Positions 39,345 to 51,129 of a stretch of 64,000 nucleotides of DNA are shown piece by piece; within the stretch, counting starts at the first letter, position 1; each line of letters begins with the position of its first letter. Made by a program: the position numbers and the translations under genes. The DNA is from Haliotis asinina (Eukaryota; Mollusca; Gastropoda; Lepetellida; Haliotidae). Under the pieces are notes generated by a model. That model made no database searches, was not told where the DNA came from, and saw nothing but the letters and a program-made list of their open reading frames with translations. The stretch lies in assembly GCF_037392515.1 (NCBI RefSeq), contig NC_090287.1, positions 10,399,501 through 10,463,500 of the forward strand. The letters are read 5' to 3'.

Positions 39345-40345
39345 TAATCACAGACACTTCCGTCACGAAGGTAATGATTTTCAGTGGGTGGCTCAGAAAA
39401 AGGTGTGCTGACAGGCATTAATAATAATAATAATAATAAGAAGAAGAAGAAGAAGAAGAGCATTTAATATATAGTGCTGACTTCCACCACACAGAGGCAA
39501 TGCTCAAAGCACTGACAAGTCACAGGAAATACGCACAAAATAATCCACGGATTTATGAAACATACTTTTGAAACAGGTATGCTTTGAGTCTCTTTCTGAA
39601 GAGTGGCAGAGTTGGCACTAATTTTAGATGAAGGGGTAGAGTGTTCCAAAGGGTTGCAGCTGCATACTGAAAGGACTTGGCACCAAATGATTTGAGTTTA
39701 TAAGAAGGCACACACGGGAGAAACTGATCATTGGAGCGTAGAGCTCTGGAAGGAGTGTACAATGTCGTGAAGTTTTGAAGGTAGAGAGGTCCCATGTTGT
39801 GATTAGCCTGGTAAGTGAGAATCAGTGTTTTGAATTTGATGCGCTCACGAATATGAAGCCAATGGAGAGATCGTAGAATGGGTGATATGTGAAACGATGG
39901 CTTGCTTCTTGTTATAATACGGGCAGCAATGTTCTGAATCTTGTGTAACTTATTGATTGAAGTGTCTCCACGTAGAAAGACTTCCGTCTCGAAAATAATG
40001 ATCTTCAGTGGGTGGCTCAGAACAAGGTGTATTCACAGGCGCTTCGCAAGTGTCTCTACGTAGAAGGACTTTCGTCAGAAAGAAATGATCCTCAGAGGGC
40101 GGACAGAAGAAGGTGTATTCACGGATATTCACCGGAAAAAGGCTCCAAGCGCAGAGGGCTTTCCGTCATGAACATAATGATCATCAGTAGATGGCACAGA
40201 TCAAGGTGTCTTCATTGGCATGTCGCAGACGTCGCTTCATAAAAGAACTTGAAGACAAATATTTGCAGAGGGCGGCACAGGAAAAGCTGTCTTTACTGGC
40301 ACTTCGGTGCCAGATCCATACAGAAGGACTTCCGCCTTGGAGGCG
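39345..40345 (+). repeat. Imperfect minisatellite of about 90-bp units, interrupted by a LINE
   Basis: Units carry aggacttccgtc, aataatgatcttcagtgggt, ggctcagaacaaggtg and tattcacaggc. One part-unit lies at 39345-39417 and about four diverged units at 39958-40345. The middle is the LINE fragment at 39418-39957. Confidence 0.65.
39418..39957 (-). mobile_element. 5'-truncated LINE (CR1/L2-like), reverse-transcriptase C-terminus plus microsatellite tail
   Basis: The minus strand reads LHKIQNIAARIITRSKPSFH, ILRSLHWLHIRERIKFKTLI, LYTPSRALRSNDQF, LKSFGAKSFQYAAATLWNTL, then LFRKRLKAYLFQKY and stop. This is the conserved C-terminal end of CR1/L2/Jockey-type LINE polymerases. The frame is open over about 135 residues, so the copy is fairly young. 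It ends in a (CTT)n(ATT)n tail at 39418-39462. The 5' part was never inserted, typical of truncated LINE insertion. Host sequence is the surrounding minisatellite. Confidence 0.8.
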
Positions 40346-41120
40346 GGTAAAACACTATCGTAAATAATGGATTGGCGAATATCGACATGCCTTCTGCAAA
40401 CGTGTCAAGATACTGTCGAGATTTGAGCAACAACAAAAACAATAAGACAACTGCTGCCCAACAACTTGCTTGAAAGCGGAATGATGAAATACAGCTCGAA
40501 CTCGAAAACTAATAAACTCAAAATACTCGAGGAAACGCCGGTCGTGACATAAACGTCAGACCAATTCTGTGAGGTTTTTGCAGAATTTATGTCCTAAAAG
40601 TAAAACAACGTTGTTTAACAAACTATCATTAAAATATTAACACAGTTCACTGTCTGTTACGATGGAGGAGGGCAGAGAAAGGGACAACCAGGTGCCAAAG
40701 AAAACGAAATAAAGACAAAGTCGGCTCCATCCTATATTTTAGGACTTCAATTCTGCGAAAGCCTTGCAGAGTTGGTCTGATGTTTTTATTCTGATCAGCG
40801 TTTCACTGAATATTACATGTTTATTAGTTTACGAGTTAGACTGCATTTCATCGGTCCTCTTTTGAGTCCAGCAGGCTGCGTTGTACAACATGATCAGTTT
40901 GGAGTTGGGAGCTTGATTGGTGTTGTGGCATTTACGGAGGTTTTGAAATCATCAAACAGAGTACCATGGCGGGTGTACGTCGCAATGATTACACCTATTA
41001 TTGGTCTTCAGATCTCCTGCCTTTAATTCTATATCGGCCATGCTAGGGACATATCACCTTGAGGAGGATGTTGTAAAGAAGATGCGGGACATCCCGTGCA
41101 GGATCTTTATCCTTCCAGTG

Positions 41121-41470
41121 GTCTGCGTCAGGACGTGTCAATGTCGAACGGGGCTCTTAAGGTGGGGCTTCCCGATATTACTCCTTCTCCCCGTCGCGCG
41201 TTGACTGACCGATATGAAACCGGTGGCCCTGAAACTGTATCGCAGTCACAGTCATCACAGTCTGCGTCAGGACGTGTCATCACAGTCATCAGTCATCACA
41301 GTCTGCGTCAGGACGTGTCATCACAGTCATCACAGTCTGCGTCAGGACGTGTCAATGTCGAACGGGGCTCTTAAGGTGGGGCTTCCCGATATTACTCCTT
41401 CTCCCCGTCGCGCGTTGACTGACCGATATGAAACCGGTGGCCCTGAAACTGTATCGCAGTCACAGTCATC
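41121..41470 (+). repeat. Perfect 136-bp duplication around a 26-30 bp tandem repeat
   Basis: 41121-41256 and 41335-41470 appear identical. Between them the block cacagtctgcgtcaggacgt is repeated in tandem with small length changes. Absence of differences points to a recent event or an assembly effect. No gene is seen here. Confidence 0.85.
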
Positions 41471-41479
41471 CAGTCATTA

Positions 41480-41990
41480 AAGCTACATCAAAGACTCATT
41501 CAAGATGAAAGCTCACGTTTATACCCGGTCCTGGTGAGCTGAGCCAGATTTAGGTGCATTTTATTGGACAACATTTGAATCTGTGTTTGGAGTTCCGGTT
41601 TTACCAAAGAGCAGAGTGACATATCACAGAAACCTAATCTTGAGGGGGCGGAAAGAGGTTTAAATGTCAAAATGCCTGCTGAACTTTGCATTTGGAAATG
41701 TCTTGTGAATCCTAGCTTTGGAAACACGTAGACAGTATATACTCCATGTTATACACAGTAATATGACACCGTCACTATTTCAGTATATCATTCATATATT
41801 AACAGGTATTCGTTTGCATAAGGGCTTACATCAACACTGGAACACAGCGTTTACACCCACACCCCCTCATACATTCATACATTCACACAAACAAACAACT
41901 CTCACACACAAAGGTATGAAATAATATGAACGCTTTCATTTCACACACGCAAACACTTCACTCACCAAAACACTCACGCTCAAACACCAG
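41480..41990. other. Intergenic, nothing seen
   Basis: No gene or named repeat. The right part becomes CA/CT-rich before the (GA)n tract. Confidence 0.4.
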
Positions 41991-41998
41991 TACACACA

Positions 41999-42024
41999 GA
42001 GAGAGAGAGAGAGAGAGAGGGAGA

Positions 42025-42056
<32 letters not shown>
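41999..42056 (+). repeat. (GA)n microsatellite
   Basis: About 58 bp of GA with two GGGA interruptions, flanked by imperfect CA-rich sequence on both sides. Confidence 0.95.
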
Positions 42057-42119
42057 CGTCCATCGCACATACACACATCTCTCTCGCGCTCTCTCCCATA
42101 GACACACACACTCACACAT

Positions 42120-43650
42120 CCTGTTGAAGGAGATACGACCAACGTTACTTTGTTAAAGGTCATTTGGCTTTCGTTCCAAACCTGAGGCAAATAAGTACTG
42201 CATCGCAAGTCGGTATGCCTCGAATAAACGACACAAGAACCCCTGGGAACAGTAATCTTTTGCTTAAAGCTGGATTCCCACAGTAATGCTGTCCCATAAG
42301 CCGCCCAGTCAACCCTGTCTCCCACACTCAGCTGGACCACTCGAGAACCTACAGCTAGCCAAGGGATAAGTAGCCTTTCATTTTCAGCTTGACTAGGTCA
42401 ATCTCTCTACTGATAGGGGCCTGTGTTCAATAGGTAGCACACGGTGATGGAAACTGGGTCCAAGATGTGTAGAGTAGGCCAACAGACAAAAGTCCCATTA
42501 CAGTAAAGGAGGTAAAGAAGGTCCAAACGAGACTTTAATGACCGTTGGGAAACTGTCCATCAGTTCCTCCAAGGGATAGTGTACACGGGTTGCCTTTCTA
42601 GAATTGGGTTTGTGCGAGATCGCTTTATAATTACCCGAGTTAATCCTATAAGAAATTCATTCCGAGAAAAATCGAATGTTCGACTGCTTTCATATCAGTG
42701 GGTTGTTAATCAACAAACACATGGTTCAGAATAAAAATAGATTTGTGGTGATGTTTTACATTAAGATACGTCCAAACGACTTGTCCTGTATATTAAATTA
42801 AATCAGCCTTGTCCTTGTCGCGAACACCTGGTGTCACCACTGATTTTTCCTGTTCTGTTAATGGAATTTTAGACTCTAGTTTAGACCATTTTTGGTTTTA
42901 TGCCAAATGGAATCTTTTAGCTGGATGACCGAAAGTGGTTATATATTCACCTGTAAGCATGGAAGGGCACATCATTAATTTGAACATATACTGTGACAAC
43001 ATGGGTGCGCCTTCATGAGACTGATGACGCTATTGATGCACCTGTATGTGTAGAAGTTGAAAGATCTTGCTATCCCACACTACAATCAGCTTATGCTAGA
43101 AAAATCAAAGGCAGCGTATTCGACGACCTTCTGCAGGTAAGCTTTGCAAAGTCTTCGTTGTGATCTCACACCATTCTGTCAGACTAAATTGTAACAGTAA
43201 TATTACTGTGCCCGAAATATGTTTTCTTTGTCCAGTAACTATGACTGAACGAATGCGCTCAAGCCGAAACTAGTGCCCATCATTATCAAACAAATCCATT
43301 GATAGATGTCGTCTGCTCTTCTCTGATGTCGTCTGAACATAAGAGCTGGCTTAATGTGGTCGTATGAAAGATAAATGCAGTCAAGAAAAGTGGCTTCGTC
43401 CCTTGACAAGAAAGCGTCATACTTAATCTAGGATGAGCTGATTACTGATTGTGTCTCCAGTTATCGCCTTTAGTAATTGTTTTTCATGTGCACGGGTTAA
43501 TTAACGACCGCACTTTCACTGAAAATTGTCTGACCAAGAAGCAATTAGTATCAGAGTACACGATGTGATCATATGGTTGTAATTGGTTGAATTATTAATT
43601 ACGCTGTTAGTACTTGATGAATATAACACTAGGAAGTATTTTCGCCAAGG
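42120..43650. other. Intergenic, nothing seen
   Basis: No coding frame, splice pattern or named repeat supported. Confidence 0.4.
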
Positions 43651-43661
43651 AGTGGTGATTT

Positions 43662-43677
43662 GGGGGGGGGGGGGGGG
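43662..43677 (+). repeat. Homopolymer G16
   Basis: Uninterrupted run of sixteen G. Length is prone to sequencing error. Confidence 0.9.
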
Positions 43678-43734
43678 TTACCTGTGACACAATCAGCAAT
43701 ATTACATCTGTATTGTAACTCTACCGACATATGG

Positions 43735-44355
<621 letters not shown>

Positions 44356-44356
44356 A

Positions 44357-44500
44357 GTGAAGGGTTGTGTAGCCTAGTGGTTGCAGTATCGACACATTAC
44401 TTACGCTCATCATGGGGTTTGATTCTTCACATGGATACAACATGTTGAGCCCGCTTCTAGTTGTGATGATTCTAAACAACGACGTAAAAAACTACTCATG
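44357..44500 (+). repeat. tRNA-derived SINE
   Basis: Head gggttgtgtagcctagtggt, B-box-like ggggtttgattcttcac, core atggatacaacatgttgagc. Confidence 0.7.
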
Positions 44501-45124
44501 TTAGCTTGATCTCATGACAAGTATAGGTTGCAGGGATAATTTGCTTTCCTAGAATCAGCGAGGGAGGAACAATAATTGGAAATGTGACAGACGAAGATGA
44601 AGGTAAACAGAATTAATAACACGTTAGGAGAGGTCACAGATTATAAGCGTCCGGTCCATAATACAAGGGGGTGGTGGTTGGGGAGATGGGGGTGGTTACA
44701 ACCCAGGTCGCCATGCCTCTAACGCGGGATCAATTCTCCACATGACAACAATTAGGTAGATAGGTTTGTATTCCCTCGTCGTGAAGTGACAGGAATATTT
44801 CTGATAACTGTAAAATCCTGCTCTTCTCATACGCGTGAGTTACTGTGGGCAATCCGTCTCGACAATCTCCATGGTGAAGGCAGAAATGGTATATGTGATG
44901 AAGACCCTGCCGATTACAGTCTACTGGAAATCTGTTTCAACTATAAATTCCCTTTCGCTCTCTGCTCAAAGCTATCATGACTTTGAACACGTAACAAACG
45001 ACATTTCGATATTAAGAATGATGTGATCAATGAGGATGTGTGTAGTCCGAACATTACACCGACAACTTGAACGTGTTGACATGTTTTTTTCGCACGTGCA
45101 GAAGCAGGTACGCCTTTTGAGAAA

Positions 45125-45185
45125 GTGAGTGAGTGAGTTTGGTTTTACGCCGCTTTATAGCAATATTCCAGTGGGGCTCAATCTC
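45125..45185 (+). repeat. Fragment of second abalone-type repeat family
   Basis: gtgagtgagtgagtttggtt and ttacgccgctttatagcaat, the 5' part of the family seen in full at 50907. Confidence 0.55.
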
Positions 45186-45349
45186 TGGATCAGCCTACAA
45201 CATGTGTACTAGTATTTACACTGGCTACTGTCATTTATATCGCACTAATGTGATAATCAAGTACCTCAGAGACAGATACTGCTGTCTGTTGAACTCAACA
45301 GGAATACATCTAGAGTCAGCCATCCCAGCGAGTGATGGCCACACGTCAT

Positions 45350-46735
45350 ACTAACACTATTACCTGGTTTGGCAACTTTCATTTCTTGTCCAGATATGGT
45401 ACATGCACTGTCTTAGTATCTTAGTATCTTAGTCACCTGACGTTTCAAGGGCACGTTTCAAATGTTTGTACAACCTTTTTGAAACTAAAATGCAATAACT
45501 GAAACTCACATAACTTTTATTTTCTATTCAAGTAAACATTTTTGTCTCAGTGCAATATGTTACGCTTACTGGTAGCTATAAGTTCTCGGCATACCCGTAA
45601 ACATTTTTTATGTCATTGCCTAACAAATAAGTTGTTCCGATTCGTGTTCCAGGTGTATACATTGCTCTCGTAATGCAGAGAGTATGCATTATCCATTGAA
45701 TTGCACAAAATTGACCGATATGCTAGACTTTATGCGGAGGCATATATCAGTGCGAGGTTTACACTGATTTCAATGTCGGTGACGTAATGAGCTTGATTAC
45801 GACTCCTGGTGTGTGTTTGTCAGGATTGTCTCCCGACTGCTTCCGTTACCACATATACATGGTGTCGTAATGAAATCCATTGATCTGTACACGATTCCGA
45901 TATCGGTTCGTTAAGAAGACCAAATTGCAGGTCGATAGCTCGTCTCTACACAAAACACCCCCATGGTTGCCACAATTCATGGACACAATCGCTGCTGCCA
46001 CTGAGTAAAGCGACTAAGAGGTATCACGTCTGCGATTTCCGCAAACCTTTAACACAGGAAATCAATAAATCAGACGATCCTCTTCGTGTTCTGGCACTTT
46101 TGGGGATGACTTCTTCAAATATTTATAACAAGAGCCAAGTTGGACGTGTTGTGGCTGCCATCAACACGCCCTGTCAGTACTATGAAATTAAGTACAAATG
46201 ACACTCCGGCAACATGGCCAACTGAACCTGACATGATTGGGATGGGGAAAAGCGATGGGCAACGGTTCCTGATTGTATTTACATAATTCCGACCTTCATA
46301 CACAGTTGTTTGCACGCCACCTTAGTCACGGGCGGTAGAATTGCAGGTTTGCTGTAACGAATCAGATGCTAGGGTTTCAAATAATACTAACTAGTAAGAT
46401 GTCTTTTACTCTTCTCAGTTATTATTCTGAAACATTCAGTGATGATATGTAACATTTATTGACTAAACAAAAGTGTGGTTCTTAATGATATCTTAACAGC
46501 AGCACCAACTTGCAACTGGTATAAATACTTAACACCAGATTCAAAATGAATGCAAAATCTACGTTACCGTGTCACAGCATTATTTCTTTTCACGAAAAAA
46601 AATATTCTTCTTTCCGCTCTAACGTAATGAAACGTGGTTTGGTCAATACTGCCAAAAGACAAAAGCAACGATATAACGCACGGGTAGTCAAACTTTGGGC
46701 GGTTAAGGTATTCCAAGCGTCCCCATAACATTAAA
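45350..46735. other. Intergenic, nothing seen
   Basis: No supported gene or named repeat. Confidence 0.4.
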
Positions 46736-46736
46736 A

Positions 46737-49180
46737 ATGGTTCTCAATGTTTTCTCTAGCTCACCCACAGTTGGTCCTCCGAGAGTGACACAACCACTCA
46801 CGAAGGCTCGAGCACAACACACAGATGGTCGCCAACACACACCAAGTGGGGTACTACAATGCATGGGCACTCAGAGGAAGGCACGCGGGTTATCACGGTT
46901 ATCTACAACAAGAGTCATGAAGGTTCTTGAACAATCACACACAGATGGTCCTCAAGGATAAAGCGACCAAAACATAAACATGATCATCAACGTGCACAGC
47001 TACATACAGGTATTATCGGTGCTGGCATAATCAGTGCTCAGGTACAGCCAAACTCACACATGGTCCTCTGAGATAAGACACCAACACACATCTTTATGCC
47101 AAGATTACTAAGGTAAACACATATATGGTCATGAAAGCTCCAGTAGAGTCACAGACAGGCTGTAAAATGGCTGCAGTATCATCAGTCACAGATGATCATG
47201 AAGGTTCCAGTGCTATCAGTCACAGATGGTCAAGAAGGCTCTGGTACTATCGGTCGCAGTTGGTCAAACCAGCTCCAGTACCATCGGTCGCATATGGTCT
47301 AGAAGGCTCTAGTGCTATCAGTCACAGATGGTCAAGAAGGCTCTGGTACTATCGGTCGCAGTTGGTCAAACCAGCTCCAGTACCATCGGTCGCATATGGT
47401 CTAGAAGGCTCTAGTGCTATCAGTCACAGATGGTCAAGAAGGCTCTGGTACTATCGGTCGCAGTTGGTCAAACCAGCTCCAGTACCATCGGTCGCATATG
47501 GTCTAGAAGGCTCTAGTGCTATCAGTCACAGATGGCCAAGAAGGCTCTGGTACTATCGGTCCCAGATGGTCAAACCAGCTCTAGTACCATCGGTCGCATA
47601 TGGTCTAGAAGGCTCTAGTGCTATCAGTCACAGATGGTCAAGAAGGCTCTGGTACTATCGGTCGCAGTTGGTCAAACCAGCTCCAGTACCATCGGTCGCA
47701 TATGGTCTAGAAGGCTCTAGTGCTATCAGTCACAGATGGCCAAGAAGGCTCTGGTACTATCGGTCCCAGATGGTCAAACCAGCTCCAGTACCATCGGTCG
47801 CATATGGTCTAGAAGGCTCTAGTGCTATCAGTCACAGATGGCCAAGAAGGCTCTGGTACTATCGGTCCCAGATGGTCAAACCAGCTCCAGTACCATCGGT
47901 CGCATATGGTCTAGAAGGCTCTAGTGCTATCAGTCACAGATGGCCAAGAAGGCTCTGGTACTATCGGTCCCAGATGGTCAAACCAGCTCCAGTACCATCG
48001 GTCGCATATGGTCTAGAAGGCTCTAGTGCTATCAGTCACAGATGGCCAAGAAGGCTCTGGTACTATCGGTCACAGATGGTCAAACCAGCTCCAGTACCAT
48101 CGGTCGCATATGGTCTAGAAGGCTCTAGTGCTATCAGTCACAGATGGCCAAGAAGGCTCTGGTACTATCGGTCCCAGATGGTCAAACCAGCTCCAGTACC
48201 ATCGGTCGCATATGGTCTAGAAGGGTCTAGTGCTATCAGTCACAGATGGCCAAGAAGGCTCTGGTACTATCGGTCCCAGATGGTCAAACCAGCTCCAGTA
48301 CCATCGGTCGCATATGGTCTAGAAGGCTCTAGTGCTATCAGTCACAGATGGTCAAGAAGGCTCTGGTACTATCGGTCACAGATGGTCAAACCAGCTCCAG
48401 TACCATCGGTCGCATATGGTCTAGAAGGCTCTAGTGCTATCAGTCACAGATGGTCAAGAAGGCTCTGGTACTATCGGTCCCAGATGGTCAAACCAGCTCC
48501 AGTACCATCGGTCGCATATGGTCTAGAAGGCTCTAGTGCTATCAGTCACAGATGGTCAAGAAGGCTCTGGTACTATCGGTCACAGATGGTCAAACCAGCT
48601 CCAGTACCATCGGTCGCATATGGTCTAGAAGGCTCTAGTGCTATCAGTCACAGATGGTCAAGAAGGCTCTGGTACTATCGGTCCCAGATGGTCAAACCAG
48701 CTCCAGTACCATCGGTCGCATATGGTCTAGAAGGCTCTAGTGCTATCAGTCACAGATGGCCAAGAAGGCTCTGGTACTATCGGTCCCAGATGGTCAAACC
48801 AGCTCCAGTACCATCGGTCGCATATGGTCTAGAAGGCTCTAGTGCTATCAGTCACAGATGGTCAAGAAGGCTCTGGTACTATCGGTCACAGATGGTCAAA
48901 CCAGCTCCAGTACCATCGGTCACAGATGGTCAAGAAGGCTCTGGTACTATCGGTCACAGATAGTCAAACCAGCTCTAGTACCATCGGTCGCATATGGTCA
49001 AGAAGGCTCTAGTGCTATCGGTCACAGATGGCCAAGATGGCTACGACTATAGTACAGCTGCATATATATGGCCATAAAGATTAAAGTCATGACAGCTCTG
49101 TTACAGTCACATACATGATCATAAAGGCTCCAGTAACACTACTGTCACCAGCGGTTAACAAACCTCTTGCACAATCATAG
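46737..49180 (+). repeat. Minisatellite with 102-bp higher-order units of three 34-bp monomers
   Basis: The core 47212-48945 holds seventeen 102-bp units with no length change. Each unit has three related 34-bp monomers beginning cacagatggtcaagaaggct, cgcagttggtcaaaccagct and cgcatatggtctagaaggct. Sites vary in blocks: units 1-3 and 5 share one type, 4, 6-11 and 16 a second, 12-15 and 17 a third. Flanks 46737-47211 and 48946-49180 hold diverged, irregular copies of the 34-bp monomer. A 612-codon open frame (47125-48963) crosses the array because 102 is divisible by three and one frame happens to lack stops. I treat it as repeat, not gene. Confidence 0.95.
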
Positions 49181-49184
49181 ATCA

Positions 49185-50490
49185 TAGGGGAGGGTACTGA
49201 AATCTCTAGTAAATTCACCCATGAACGCACCCCACAAGTTACTGTCTCGAGAACAGACACACATTTGGGTGCTTATCAAGCTATAACCCACATACACTGG
49301 CTGTCAAAGCTCAAGTGCAAGCACTCATACAGAAAACTTGATTTAACCTCCAGACAATAGGTCTTAGGCACATGAAAATGATCTGATTCAAGTTGTGTCA
49401 GTTTGGTTAATGGCACAGTAGTCCACTTTGAACACTGTTACTATCACAAATGCCAACAGTTCACCCATATGACCGTGACCTGTATTTTACTGGCACACTG
49501 GTGATTGATATTATGAGCAACAATATAATAATACTGGGGAATGACAGTACCAACCAGGCCCGAGTTTTACCACCACGCCAGGCGCCAACCAAGCCATTTT
49601 CTTTCCAACAGGCCCAATAGGTTGCAAAGTTCCATATTTTGATAGTATTGAGGGCTTGGCCAAACTTTTTGCAGCAATCATGTGTAATCCTTGGCTTTTT
49701 AAAATAATGGTAGCTACGCTCTTGCTGTCCAGTTTGTAACTGCTGTCACTCTCCTGGAACCTATGAACACAGGTTAAGAGCTGGATCCTGGCCGCCAAGG
49801 GAGACAACTCTTTCTGTTTTTTCAGTAAAAACAAACACTTGATTGTAGCTGCAATAACATGAATGTATTTCTGTCTCAGACTGCTACCTGTACAATTATA
49901 TACAGACACATCTGCATCTCCCTCTGTACACATCAACATTTTAACTACAATGATCAATGAATAAAATTCAAGTTCCTTTATACACATTAAATGATACAGT
50001 GAGTTGAGTTTTACTCATGTTCACATACTGATTGCCCTATCACGGGCAATGACTAAGAATGAAATGAATGGGAAATCAATGATAGTTGAACAGTTTCTGA
50101 CTGCATATAACTTGAACCTTTTGCACACACATTTAAATCTGTTTTAACATAGTAATTTCCATCTTGCCACTACTCTTTAGCTTTGACTGCTTACTGTTTA
50201 TAGTTGGACACAGCTGTATCCCAGCTATTTGACGTCTGTCTGCAAATAATACACTGAACTGGACAATCCACTGATTAGCATCACACATCATCCCAGTATA
50301 CAACATGCATACTTGCCATATGAAAAGCATGGGGTGACTCATCTATACAAGCTCCCATGTTCCCTATCTTTGTACATTAGAATATATAGAAATAGAATCT
50401 ATAGATACAGAAATGGCACAGATAAAAGCTGTGTATGTCACTCAACCTTACTCTCCACTTTTTTCTAGTTTGTTTGATCATTCTTACTCA
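49185..50490. other. Intergenic, no supported gene
   Basis: A 158-codon minus-strand frame at 49511-49987 shows no domain, no splice partners and no family features. Confidence 0.4.
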
Positions 50491-50499
50491 TGTGGTAAT

Positions 50500-50648
50500 T
50501 GCAAATGGCTTTTTTAGCAACATTCCTGCAATATCACACTTGGGAGCACCGGAAGTGGGCTTCACGCATTAAACCCACGAGGGGAATTGAACCCAGGTCT
50601 TTCGCATGACGAGTGAATGTTTTAACCAATAGACTAGCCCACCACCCA
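50500..50648 (-). repeat. tRNA-derived SINE, well preserved
   Basis: aacattcctgcaatatcaca, gaagtgggcttcacgcatta, ggggaattgaacccaggtct and gactagcccaccaccc: reverse copy of the SINE at 23223. Confidence 0.8.
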
Positions 50649-50906
50649 AAAGGAAAAGGAAAAAGAAGCAAGTATATTTTACCTGTGATAAACCTGTACC
50701 CTGTTCCGGGCTGAAGTTTAAGTATGTCATTACAATCACCTTAGTGCCAAGATTTCTTTCTAGAACAGGGTTCTGATCTTGGTGCTTACACTCTTGTTCT
50801 TGTATCAAGTCAACAGAATTTGTACTGGGACAAATTATACCCCGCATAAATGTTAAGAGAATCACTGATCCCAATAATAGGATAAGTCGGCCTTAAGAGC
50901 ACATGG

Positions 50907-51122
50907 AGTGAGTGAGGTTAGTTTTATGCTGTACTAAGCAATATTCCTGCCATATGGCGATGGTCTGTAAATAGTCTGGACCAGACAATCCACTGATCAA
51001 CATCATGAGCATCGATTCACATGACTGGAACAGATGACATGCGTCAACCAAGCCTACAAGCCTGATCCTGTTAGTCGCCTCTTGTGACAAGCATGGGTTA
51101 CTGAAGACATATTGTAACTAGT
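50907..51122 (+). repeat. Second abalone-type dispersed repeat, near complete
   Basis: Runs from gagtgagtgaggttagtttt through ggcgatggtctgtaaatagt, ctggaccagacaatccactg, gtcaaccaagcctacaagcc and gttagtcgcctcttgtgaca to gcatgggttactgaag. The inverse copy is at 60262. Confidence 0.8.
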
Positions 51123-51129
51123 ACCTTCA

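Noticed and set aside
47212-48945. CRISPR-like array of 34-bp repeats
   Set aside because: Monomers are contiguous with no unique spacers, and the genome is eukaryotic.
47125-48963. 612-codon open frame across the 102-bp repeat array
   Set aside because: Its length is explained by a stop-free repeat whose period is divisible by three. The start lies in decayed repeat, the end is in the last unit, and there is no domain, signal or splice support.
49511-49987. 158-codon minus-strand frame
   Set aside because: No recognisable domain, no plausible splice partners, composition like the surrounding noncoding DNA.
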